NCBI GenBank assembly: GCA_002343445.1
Contig: DDSP01000016.1
Coordinates: forward strand, 1 to 8,354
Direction of reading: 5' to 3'
DNA length: 8,354 nt
Source: Chthonomonas sp. UBA2387
Lineage (GTDB): Bacteria > Armatimonadota > Fimbriimonadia > Fimbriimonadales > Fimbriimonadaceae
In this document: in pieces, positions 1 to 6,161 of the stretch
How the letters are laid out: each line of letters opens with the position of its first letter
Position numbering within the stretch: the stretch's first letter is position 1
The notes under the pieces: model-generated
What the model saw: only the letters and a program-made list of their open reading frames with translations
Told to the model about the DNA's origin: nothing
Database searches by the model: none
Position numbers and translations under genes: made by a program

Positions 1-2
1 GT

Positions 3-677
3 ATTATTGAGACACATCACTAGGCCAAGCAACCACTCCGCCGAAGTGCCACCGCCGGTAGGGGGCGGTACGCGGCGATTCTCGCGCGTTGCCGGAATCA
101 GGTTGTCCAGTCGGTTCGGTTTGCCGCGCCGCTTGGTGAGCCTGAAACTGTCGTAGATCGTGCCGATCGCAGTGCGGGCCTCATAGCGCAGCACGTTGCC
201 TTCGACACGGATGATCTGATAAAGCTGGGTGTCTTCTGCGGCGCGGGCCATCCAGTCCTGCGGTTCCAGGTTGTACATCTTCGGTCCCGAAACGCTCACA
301 ACGTACACCGTGCCCGCTGGAGTGCGATGGTTCGCGCCGACCACCAGATTCGAGCGCCCGTAGGTGTGGTCGTGGCCCTGCAACACCAGGTCCACGCGAT
401 GCCGGTCGAGAATGGGTTGGATGGTCTCGCGCCACGTCTTGTTGTCGCGTCCCTTGGCCGTCGAGAACAACGGGTGGTGGAACGTGACGATCGTCCAAGG
501 GTTCGGGTTGTCGGCGAGCACCGTCTCAAGCCAGATCGCCTGTTCGGCGTGCATGCGGTTTGAGTCGAGCGAGATCAGCCTTACGCCCTGGTAGTCGATC
601 GTGTAGCACGTCTCCTCCAGCCCCGGCACGCCGTTCTGGGGCAGGGTGAACTGGGGTCGCCAGTTCTTCGAAGCCGC
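3..677 (-). CDS. Purple-acid-phosphatase-like metallophosphoesterase, C-terminal part (continues in another frame, partial at the left edge)
   Basis: This open frame of about 225 codons continues the metallophosphoesterase but is not in frame with its N-terminal half. It reads AASKNWRPQFTLP, then LEETCYTIDYQGVRLISLDS, then VTFHHPLFSTAKGRDNKTW, then LQGHDHTYGR. These supply the remaining metal-binding motifs of the fold (His of FHHP and GHxH), in the order and spacing expected after GNHE. No stop occurs in this frame down to the window edge, so the true C-terminus is outside. The last visible part, around RRVPPPTGGGTSAEW, is a Pro/Gly-rich stretch past the recognisable domain. If the halves are separate genes, an ATG at 554 is the first conventional start, but it would cut the domain mid-strand, so one interrupted gene is more likely. 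One extra G in the minus-strand G run at 677-679 restores a single frame (TCC GGG GCG GCT). The break may be a sequencing or assembly indel or a real mutation. Confidence 0.8.
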
Positions 678-1363
678 CCGGACGTGTATTCGTGGTTGCC
701 GGGGGTCGGCACGTTGGGGATGGACGCGTTCATCCAACCGCCAGCCTCGTGCCACTCGGCCCATTCCAGGTCGGCGTCGGCGCGGTTGATCAGGTCGCCC
801 GCATGCAAGAGGAATCGGGCATTCGGGGCGTCGCGGAACGCGCGGCGGATGACGCGCGACCAGTGCATTTTGAGGTCGTTCTGAGCATCGCCAAAGTAGA
901 TGAAGCTGAAGGGCTCGTGGCGGTCTGCGGCAGTGGTGAACTCGTGCCACGCCGACCAACTGGCTCCAGCCCCGACCCGGTAGACGTATTGGGTCTTCGG
1001 ATTGAGACCCCTCAGCACCACCGAGTGGTATCTCGCGTCGCTGATCTCCGATGTCATGGCCTCGGTTTCGGCGGCGAACGACTTCGCCTTGCCGACAAAG
1101 CCGGGACCATCCTCTGCGACGGCCACTTCGATGCGTTGCGGCGCGGCCGATGCGTTGGTGCGCCACGTGACGGCTTGGCTCGTGGCCGGGTCGTCCGCCC
1201 AAGTCAGCACAATACGATCGGGGAATTCGGTGGGCCTGTATTGCTCGACCAGTTTCGGGTCGGGCGGAGCCGCTTGAACCGGCGCCTCATGGGCGAGGAC
1301 CGAGGACGCGACGAGCAGCGCGAGCGCCAAGTGAACCAACCGCACGCGGTCTAGTTTAGACAA
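677..1363 (-). CDS. Purple-acid-phosphatase-like metallophosphoesterase, N-terminal part (frameshifted gene)
   Basis: This is the first half of a secreted metallophosphoesterase expected to hydrolyse phosphate esters outside the cytoplasm. The start is TTG at 1363; an in-frame TAA lies three codons upstream, so no earlier start is possible, and a GTG at 1345 is an alternative. Residues 7-24 form a signal peptide (VRLVHLALALLVASSVLA). Residues about 45-145 resemble the fibronectin-like N-terminal domain of purple acid phosphatases, ending in VLRGLNPKTQYVYRVG. The catalytic domain then begins with FGDAQND (D159), HAGDLIN (D190) and PGNHEY (N223, H224). At the position of the iron-binding Tyr of classical GDxxY there is Asn193, so the metal site is a variant. 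After residue 229 this frame reads into unrelated residues and stops at 581. The continuation lies one frame away, at 3-677. It follows the symporter gene by 19 bases and is probably cotranscribed with it. Confidence 0.85.
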
Positions 1364-1382
1364 GCCGTGTTAAGAAACGCCG

Positions 1383-2840
1383 TCACCCGCCGAATCCGAG
1401 TGCAGGCAGCGTCAAACGCAGCACGCCAAACACGATCAACGCGCCAGCGATGTCGATCAGGATTCCAGCGCGCATCATCGCCTTGGCCGGCAGCAATCCG
1501 CTGCCGTAGACGATCGCGTTCGGGGCCGTGCTGATGGGCAACATGAAGCCGAGGCTCGAGGCGACCGTGGTCGCGATCGCGGGGATGGTTGGGTCCACGC
1601 CCGCTCCCTGAGCCAAGCCGATGGCCACGGGCACCATGGTCGTCGCGGAAGCCGTATTGCTGGCCAACTCGCTGATCAGGATGGCCGCGACGATCATCAC
1701 GAACGAAATGGTCCAAACGCTGTTAGCCCCGGTGGTGAGCACCGCCCATTCGCCGAACGCTTTGGCCAGCCCCGACTTGAACATGGCGTCGCCCAGCGCC
1801 AAGCCGCCTCCAAAGAGCAGAATCGTGCCCCAGTCGATGGTGCGCGCCTGCTTCCAGGTCATGGTGACGCCTTGCTCGGTGTCCTTGTCGGGGAGCAAGA
1901 ACAACAACCCGGCTGCGAGGAGCGCGGCCACCGCCGAGTTGATGCGACCCGCTAACTCGCCTGCCGCGCTCTCTTTGCCCGCGATCATCGGAACGACGTC
2001 CGGTGCCAGCCAGAGCAGCACCGCCACGGCAAACGCGATCAGGACGTTGCGCTCACCGGCGCGAAGCGGTCCGAGCTGACCTGCCTCGGCGATCGCCGCC
2101 TGGTGCCCGGCTGCGACGTCGGGCGATCCCTTGCGGAAGAACACGGCGACGATCAGCCAAGCCACAGCCAACATCGCGAGGCTCACGGGAGCCGCGAACA
2201 GCATCCACTGGCCGAAGCCGACGCGTGTCCCCGTGGCCTCTTCGATCAGGCCGATGCCGATCATGTTGGGCGGTGTGCTGACCGGAGTGCCAACAGCCAC
2301 GCTCGCGCTCCACGTGAGCATCAGCATCGCGCCCGCCGCGTAGGGCTTGTCGCCAGCATCAACCTTGAGCCCGACGAGCAACGTCATGACGATGGGCAGC
2401 ATCATGGCCGTGGTCGCCGTGTTGGAGACGAACGACGAGATCAGGAGCACGATCGCGCCCATGGTGAGCATCAGCAGGGCGGGGGAGCGGGTCGCCCATG
2501 GCTGCTTCAGGATGTTCCAAGCGATCCGCTTGTTGAGCCCCGTCGTCTCAATGCCCTTGGCGATGATGAAACTGCCGATGAACAGGTGGATGATGTAGTG
2601 ACCGTAGGCGCCGAACGCGACCTTGTATTCGATCCCGGCGAACAGGATGAGCAGGCACGTGCTGAGCAGGGCCGTGACGGCCGTCGGCAACGCCTCGGTC
2701 GCCCAGAGCGTGACCGTGCAACCGAAGATGGCCGCCACGACGCGCTGCGTCTCGGTCAGGTGCCCGAGCGAGAACCAAAGGGCGGCAAACACGCCGGCCG
2801 CAAGGAGGCACTTCGCCAAGCGTGCTTGCTTTTCGGTCAT
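1383..2840 (-). CDS. DASS/SLC13-family sodium:anion (dicarboxylate, sulfate or phosphate) symporter
   Basis: A 485-residue polytopic inner-membrane transporter of the divalent anion:Na+ symporter family, close to the family's usual length. The two SNT motifs that bind sodium and substrate carboxylate in this family are present: FVSNTATTAMMLP at residues 137-149 (SNT 139-141) and ELASNTASATTMVP at 391-404 (SNT 394-396). Residues 428-444 (SSLGFMLPISTAPNAIV) fit the family signature S-x2-F-x2-P-x-G/S-x3-N. Hydrophobic segments cover most of the length, with a more polar cytoplasmic-looking stretch near 235-265. The substrate cannot be read from the sequence: family members move succinate, citrate, sulfate or phosphate. 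The phosphatase 19 bases downstream on the same strand makes a phosphorylated compound or its breakdown product attractive, but this is inference. The ATG at 2840 has no clear Shine-Dalgarno sequence. The gene is divergent from pheA. Confidence 0.93.
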   Translation of the reverse strand: MTEKQARLAKCLLAAGVFAALWFSLGHLTETQRVVAAIFGCTVTLWATEALPTAVTALLSTCLLILFAGIEYKVAFGAYGHYIIHLFIGSFIIAKGIETTGLNKRIAWNILKQPWATRSPALLMLTMGAIVLLISSFVSNTATTAMMLPIVMTLLVGLKVDAGDKPYAAGAMLMLTWSASVAVGTPVSTPPNMIGIGLIEEATGTRVGFGQWMLFAAPVSLAMLAVAWLIVAVFFRKGSPDVAAGHQAAIAEAGQLGPLRAGERNVLIAFAVAVLLWLAPDVVPMIAGKESAAGELAGRINSAVAALLAAGLLFLLPDKDTEQGVTMTWKQARTIDWGTILLFGGGLALGDAMFKSGLAKAFGEWAVLTTGANSVWTISFVMIVAAILISELASNTASATTMVPVAIGLAQGAGVDPTIPAIATTVASSLGFMLPISTAPNAIVYGSGLLPAKAMMRAGILIDIAGALIVFGVLRLTLPALGFGG

Positions 2841-2934
2841 GGCGTAGCATGACGCACGGGCCCGGTGCGGCGCAACGTCATAATCAATCTGCGAGATGCG
2901 TCAAAGGCGACAGCCGTCCGCACCGGAAGACCCC
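2841..2934. promoter_or_regulatory. Divergent intergenic promoter region between the symporter gene and pheA
   Basis: These 94 bases must hold the start signals of two divergent genes. On the plus strand CATAAT at 2879-2884 is a fair -10 candidate for pheA, without a convincing -35. A dyad is visible: ATGACG at 2849-2854 pairs with CGTCAT at 2876-2881, with GCAC and GTGC arms around GGGCCC (2854-2868) inside it. It could be an operator. There is no Phe-rich leader peptide, so classical pheA attenuation is not supported. Assignment is tentative. Confidence 0.3.
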
Positions 2935-4026
2935 ATGTCTGAGACGTCCAAGCGATCCCTGGAACAGGTGCGCCAAGAGATTGACGCCATTGACGAGCAT
3001 CTCGTGAAGTTGCTCAGCCGCCGAACCGAGTGCGCCATGGAAATCGGCGCGATCAAGGGGCGCGACGGCCGGCCGTTCTTCACTCCCGAACGCGAGCGGG
3101 CGATCCAGGAGAAGCTGATGCTGATCAACCCCGGCCCCCTCAAAGGGGTGCAGTTGGTGGCGGTATTCCGCGAGATAATCAGCGCCGCGCGCGCCGCCGA
3201 GCAACCCCTGACGGCTGCTTTCTGGGGGCCTCCGGGCACGTTCTCGCACATGGCGACGCTGCAGACGTTCGGCACCAGCAGCAACCTGTTGCCCGTGGAG
3301 TCCATCGAAGACGTGTTCCTTCAGGTCGAGCACGGTTTGGCGGACTACGGCGTGGTGCCCGTGGAAAACTCGCTGGCGGGCGTGGTGCCGGAGACGCTGG
3401 ACATGTTCCCGCAGACCAACGTGAAGATCTGCGCCGAGACGTATGTGCCGATCCACCACCACTTGGCGACCCTGGCCGTCTCGCTGGAAGGCGTCGAGCG
3501 GGTCTATGCCGGTCCCCAGCCCCGGCAGCAGTGCAAGCGCTGGCTCCGGGGGAATCTGCCCAACGCCGAACTGGTCGAGGTGGTCCCGACGGCGAAGGCC
3601 GCAGAACGCGCCATCCAAGACCCCAAAGGTGCGGCGATCGTCAACAAACTCGGTGCCGAGACGGTCGGCATCCCGATCCTGGTCGAGCACATCGAGGACA
3701 ACCCGCAGAACCGCACCCGCTTTCTCGTGGTGGGCTACAACGAACCCGCCAAAACGGGCAAGGACAAAACGTCGCTGATGTTCAACCTTCGCAACCGGCC
3801 CGGCGAACTGTACCGGGCGCTTGGGGCCTTGGAGCAGCACCAGATCAACCTGATGATGATCGAATCGCGCCCGGCGCAAAGGGCTTCGTTCGAGTACATC
3901 TTCTACGTGGATTGCACCGGCCACCGATCGGACGCCAACCTCGCGGCAGGCATCGAGACGCTGAAGGAGTTCACCCTCGAGACCACGATCTTGGGCAGCT
4001 ACCCACACGTGGACCCGATGGGGTGA
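2935..4026 (+). CDS. pheA: Bifunctional chorismate mutase / prephenate dehydratase (P-protein)
   Basis: Cytoplasmic enzyme of phenylalanine synthesis, converting chorismate to prephenate and then to phenylpyruvate. The 363 residues hold three domains. An AroQ chorismate mutase helix bundle spans about 7-90, with basic and acidic residues at expected places (R13, R29/R30, K41, R53, E54). The prephenate dehydratase domain spans about 92-270, with FWGPPGTFSHMA, VPVENSLAG (144-146 ENS) and the catalytic NRTRFLVV (TRF 261-263). A C-terminal ACT domain runs from about 278 with RPGELYRAL and IESRP (310-313), the site where phenylalanine binds for feedback inhibition in this family. I chose ATG 2935 because it begins just before the AroQ helix and has GGAAGA four bases upstream. 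An in-frame ATG at 2896 would add 13 Arg/Pro-rich residues and cannot be excluded. It stands alone, without other aromatic-pathway genes nearby. Confidence 0.96.
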   Translation: MSETSKRSLEQVRQEIDAIDEHLVKLLSRRTECAMEIGAIKGRDGRPFFTPERERAIQEKLMLINPGPLKGVQLVAVFREIISAARAAEQPLTAAFWGPPGTFSHMATLQTFGTSSNLLPVESIEDVFLQVEHGLADYGVVPVENSLAGVVPETLDMFPQTNVKICAETYVPIHHHLATLAVSLEGVERVYAGPQPRQQCKRWLRGNLPNAELVEVVPTAKAAERAIQDPKGAAIVNKLGAETVGIPILVEHIEDNPQNRTRFLVVGYNEPAKTGKDKTSLMFNLRNRPGELYRALGALEQHQINLMMIESRPAQRASFEYIFYVDCTGHRSDANLAAGIETLKEFTLETTILGSYPHVDPMG

Positions 4027-4046
4027 GCCGAGGAGAAAGCGACGGG

Positions 4047-4058
4047 TAGCATCGGGCC
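4047..4058 (+). promoter_or_regulatory. Putative -10 element of a leaderless promoter
   Basis: TAGCAT at 4047-4052 lies six bases before the ATG at 4059, the distance expected between a -10 hexamer and the transcription start. The TAG is also an in-frame stop, so translation cannot start further upstream. The only purine-rich Shine-Dalgarno-like run (AGGAGA, 4031-4036) is 22 bases from the ATG, too far to serve it. The same hexamer precedes vapB. No good -35 is seen. Confidence 0.4.
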
Positions 4059-5474
4059 ATGCTCTCCACCCTGATCGCTGCGGTTGCGTTGTTGCAGGCG
4101 CCCTGCGTGCACTCGGTCACCGACATCTCGCAGGAGTTCTCGTTCTACATGGATGGGCGTTTCGTGCGGCGCTACCTCGGTGAAAGCGCAGTCGACACTC
4201 GGAACTGGGGCACGCTATGGAAGGCCGACCTGAGCGACGCCAACTTGCTGATCTTGGCGGGAGGGTCGTCGCGGGTGCCGTACGACACGCGTTCGGTGGA
4301 TCACGTGCTCCGGTTCGCCGAGCGTGGCGGCGGCTTGCTGCTCATGGCAGACGCTCGCGATGGGGACGCCGAGCTCAACCGCGTGGCAGAGCGGTTGGAT
4401 GCTTCCTTCGCACCGACGCCCGCTCAAGGCAAGCCAAAGGGAGTGGGCGCCTATGCTGATCGCGAGATCGAGTTTCGGGGTGGCGGGACGCTGAAGACCT
4501 CCAACGCCTGGACCACGCTCGCCGCCGACAGCGATGGCCGACCGCTGTTGGCGCGCCGAACGTTGGGAACGGGGCACGTGCTCATGGGCGCCCGGGGCAT
4601 GTTCGGCAGCCATCCCGATCGCGACGATTCGATCAATCGCGAGCTGGTTCGCGAACTGCTGCTCGAACTCGTCAAGGGCAAACCGGTCGTCGCGGGCAAG
4701 CGTCCTCGCGGGCAGTTCGCCGAGCTGACTCGCGAGTTGGGCACGTTGACGCTGGAGTTCCACGAAGGAACCAAGCAGTTCGCCGACGCCATCGTGGCCG
4801 AATACCAAGAGGTGCGGAAGCACCTCGTCGCCGTCACGGGTGTGGAGCCTTCTCCGGGCATGATCACGCGGCTGCTGCTGTTGCCCACGGGCGCGGGCGG
4901 GTTCTCCAGCGGCGAGCGGATCGCGATCGGCGCGTGGTGGGGCGACTTTCCCAAGCAGCGCTATCCCATGATCGAACTCATCGGCCACGAAGCCGGCCAC
5001 TCGTGGGTGCTGCCTCATCCCGAACCGGTCTGGAACGAGCCGATCGCAACCTACTTAGGCATCCAGGTGGGCAAACGCATGGGGATGGGCGACGAAGCGC
5101 AGCGGGTCCTCGATGGGGCCATCCAACGCGCCAAGCGCACCGACCCCGAGATGAACCAGGTGGACATCGGGGCCAAGGGTGCGCCGAACGACGTGGTGTG
5201 GGGCAAGACGTATTGGATCTTCGAGCAGTTGGAAGCCAAGTACGGCCCCGGTGTCCTCGCCAAGTACTTCCAGGCGAAGCGTCGGCTGGCGCCGGCCTCG
5301 CTCAAGGGGTACACGCTCGACGACGCGGTGGCCGTTTGGAGCACAGCGGTGGGCGAAGACCTGTTCCCTTGGTTCCGCTCGCTGGGGATCTCGGTGGCTC
5401 GGGAGCGGTCGGGTATCGGAAACTCGCCGTTGCGTGGTCCCATGGGCCATCGACACGATGAGATGATGCGGTAG
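4059..5474 (+). CDS. Secreted zinc metallopeptidase, M60-like, with N-terminal GATase1-like domain
   Basis: A 471-residue protein with a short hydrophobic signal-like N-terminus (LSTLIAAVALLQA). Residues about 58-210 look like a class-I glutamine-amidotransferase-like (ThuA/GATase1) fold: strand LLILAGGSSRVPYD, then VLRFAERGGGLLLMAD, and later GTGHVLMGARGMFGSH. It is probably a structural or binding domain, as no catalytic Cys nucleophile is evident. The second half contains the zincin motif HEAGH (310-314) inside IELIGHEAGHSWVLPH, with WNEPIATYLG after it. Glu327 lies 12 residues past HEAGH and would be the third zinc ligand. That spacing fits the HExxH-x(8-24)-E pattern of M60 peptidases better than the x18 of M1. 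M60 enzymes often act on O-glycosylated proteins, but the substrate here is unknown. The ATG is the first possible start after an in-frame TAG. The 32-base gap from pheA and the probable own promoter suggest independent expression. Confidence 0.7.
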   Translation: MLSTLIAAVALLQAPCVHSVTDISQEFSFYMDGRFVRRYLGESAVDTRNWGTLWKADLSDANLLILAGGSSRVPYDTRSVDHVLRFAERGGGLLLMADARDGDAELNRVAERLDASFAPTPAQGKPKGVGAYADREIEFRGGGTLKTSNAWTTLAADSDGRPLLARRTLGTGHVLMGARGMFGSHPDRDDSINRELVRELLLELVKGKPVVAGKRPRGQFAELTRELGTLTLEFHEGTKQFADAIVAEYQEVRKHLVAVTGVEPSPGMITRLLLLPTGAGGFSSGERIAIGAWWGDFPKQRYPMIELIGHEAGHSWVLPHPEPVWNEPIATYLGIQVGKRMGMGDEAQRVLDGAIQRAKRTDPEMNQVDIGAKGAPNDVVWGKTYWIFEQLEAKYGPGVLAKYFQAKRRLAPASLKGYTLDDAVAVWSTAVGEDLFPWFRSLGISVARERSGIGNSPLRGPMGHRHDEMMR

Positions 5475-5484
5475 CATCTGATGC
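5465..5484 (+). promoter_or_regulatory. Putative vapBC promoter and operator (alternating GATGC/GCATC sites)
   Basis: GATGC (5465-5469), GCATC (5474-5478) and GATGC (5480-5484) alternate in orientation and form the perfect 11-base palindrome GCATCTGATGC at 5474-5484. They overlap a TAGCAT hexamer at 5472-5477 that sits seven bases before the vapB ATG. Ribbon-helix-helix antitoxins commonly repress their own operon through short inverted repeats over the promoter, so this is a plausible binding site for the VapBC complex. No Shine-Dalgarno is present before vapB and an in-frame TGA (5479-5481) fixes the start. Confidence 0.45.
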
Positions 5485-5724
5485 ATGCGCACCACGCTTG
5501 ACATTGACGAGGACGTTCTTGCGGCCGTTCGCGAGTTGGGCGAGCGGGAGCGAAAGTCCGCTGGCCGGGTTGTATCGGAATTGGTCCGCAAGGCGCTACT
5601 GTCTCGCGAGCAACCTGAGATCGCGTCGCGCGAAGGCTACATTGGCTTTCGTCCGCTGCCCCCGCGAGGCGTAGTGATCACTCAGGAACTCATCGACCGA
5701 ATACGAGCCGAGGAGGGGATTTGA
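5485..5724 (+). CDS. vapB: VapB-type ribbon-helix-helix antitoxin
   Basis: A 79-residue protein that starts with the strand MRTTLDIDEDVL, followed by two helices (AAVRELGERERKSAGRVVSELVRKAL). This is the usual ribbon-helix-helix DNA-binding layout of short antitoxins. The C-terminal part (about 45-79, GYIGFRPLPPRG...IDRIRAEEG) is the region that in such antitoxins wraps the toxin and blocks its active site. It overlaps the downstream PIN-domain toxin by four bases (TTGA), which indicates translational coupling and fixed stoichiometry. It is expected to neutralise the toxin by direct binding and to autorepress the operon. The start is set by an in-frame TGA two codons upstream; there is no Shine-Dalgarno, so the transcript may be leaderless. 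The VapB label is by position and fold, since ribbon-helix-helix antitoxins pair with several toxin types. Confidence 0.85.
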   Translation: MRTTLDIDEDVLAAVRELGERERKSAGRVVSELVRKALLSREQPEIASREGYIGFRPLPPRGVVITQELIDRIRAEEGI

Positions 5725-6149
5725 GGTTTCTGCTGGACGTCAACGTGCTCCTTGCACTCCTGGATTCAGAGCATGTGCATCACGGGAAGGCGATGTCGTG
5801 GTTGCGTGGCCTAGCGACTCCGAGTTGGGCCTCCTGCCCAACCACGCAGAACGGCTTCATCCGGATCGTGTCCCACAGCGGCTACCAGCAGGGTTTGAGC
5901 GTCCAGGCCGCCGTGAACCTATTGTCCGAGGCTTGTGGAGACGCTCACCACCAGTTCTGGCCGGACGATTTGAGTCTGCTGGACGCCAAGCATTTCGATC
6001 GCAGTCGTTTGGTGACCTCGAAGCAACTGACGGACATTTACCTGTTGGCGCTGGCCGTGAATCGGGGAGGTTGCTTGGTCACGCTCGACACCCGCGTCTC
6101 CACGGTGGCTGTTCCCGCTGCCAAGCCTGAGAATCTCTTGGTGCTGTGA
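5721..6149 (+). CDS. vapC: VapC-type PIN-domain ribonuclease toxin
   Basis: A 142-residue PIN-domain protein expected to cut RNA with Mg2+ or Mn2+ and to be held inactive by the antitoxin before it. Catalytic acidic residues are visible at D6 (FLLDVNVLLAL), D105 (LTDIYLLALAV) and D123 (LVTLDTRVS). The segment SCPTTQNGFIRIVS (38-51) is the conserved central block. In many VapC proteins an acidic residue stands where this one has Gln43. The start is TTG at 5721, supported by a strong AGGAGGGG at 5711-5718 and by the four-base overlap with vapB. The C-terminus NLLVL is followed by tandem stops (TGA TAA). The frame is intact, so it is probably a working toxin. It ends 12 bases from the end of the convergent motA. 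Confidence 0.92.
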   Translation: MRFLLDVNVLLALLDSEHVHHGKAMSWLRGLATPSWASCPTTQNGFIRIVSHSGYQQGLSVQAAVNLLSEACGDAHHQFWPDDLSLLDAKHFDRSRLVTSKQLTDIYLLALAVNRGGCLVTLDTRVSTVAVPAAKPENLLVL

Positions 6150-6161
6150 TAACCCCACCGA

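Noticed and set aside
692..1354. A 220-codon plus-strand frame opposite the phosphatase
   Set aside because: The opposite strand encodes clear phosphatase motifs; this frame has no start signal or domain.
2881..2934. Leader peptide or attenuator before pheA
   Set aside because: No short Phe-rich frame and no terminator hairpin with a T run are present.
2884..4008. A 374-codon open frame on the minus strand opposite pheA
   Set aside because: It mirrors pheA, which has full family motifs; the translation is rich in Arg/His/Gln/Leu without domain signals, as expected for an antisense frame in GC-rich DNA.
4059..4110. Lipoprotein signal in the metallopeptidase (Cys16)
   Set aside because: The residues before Cys (Leu-Gln-Ala-Pro) do not fit a lipobox.
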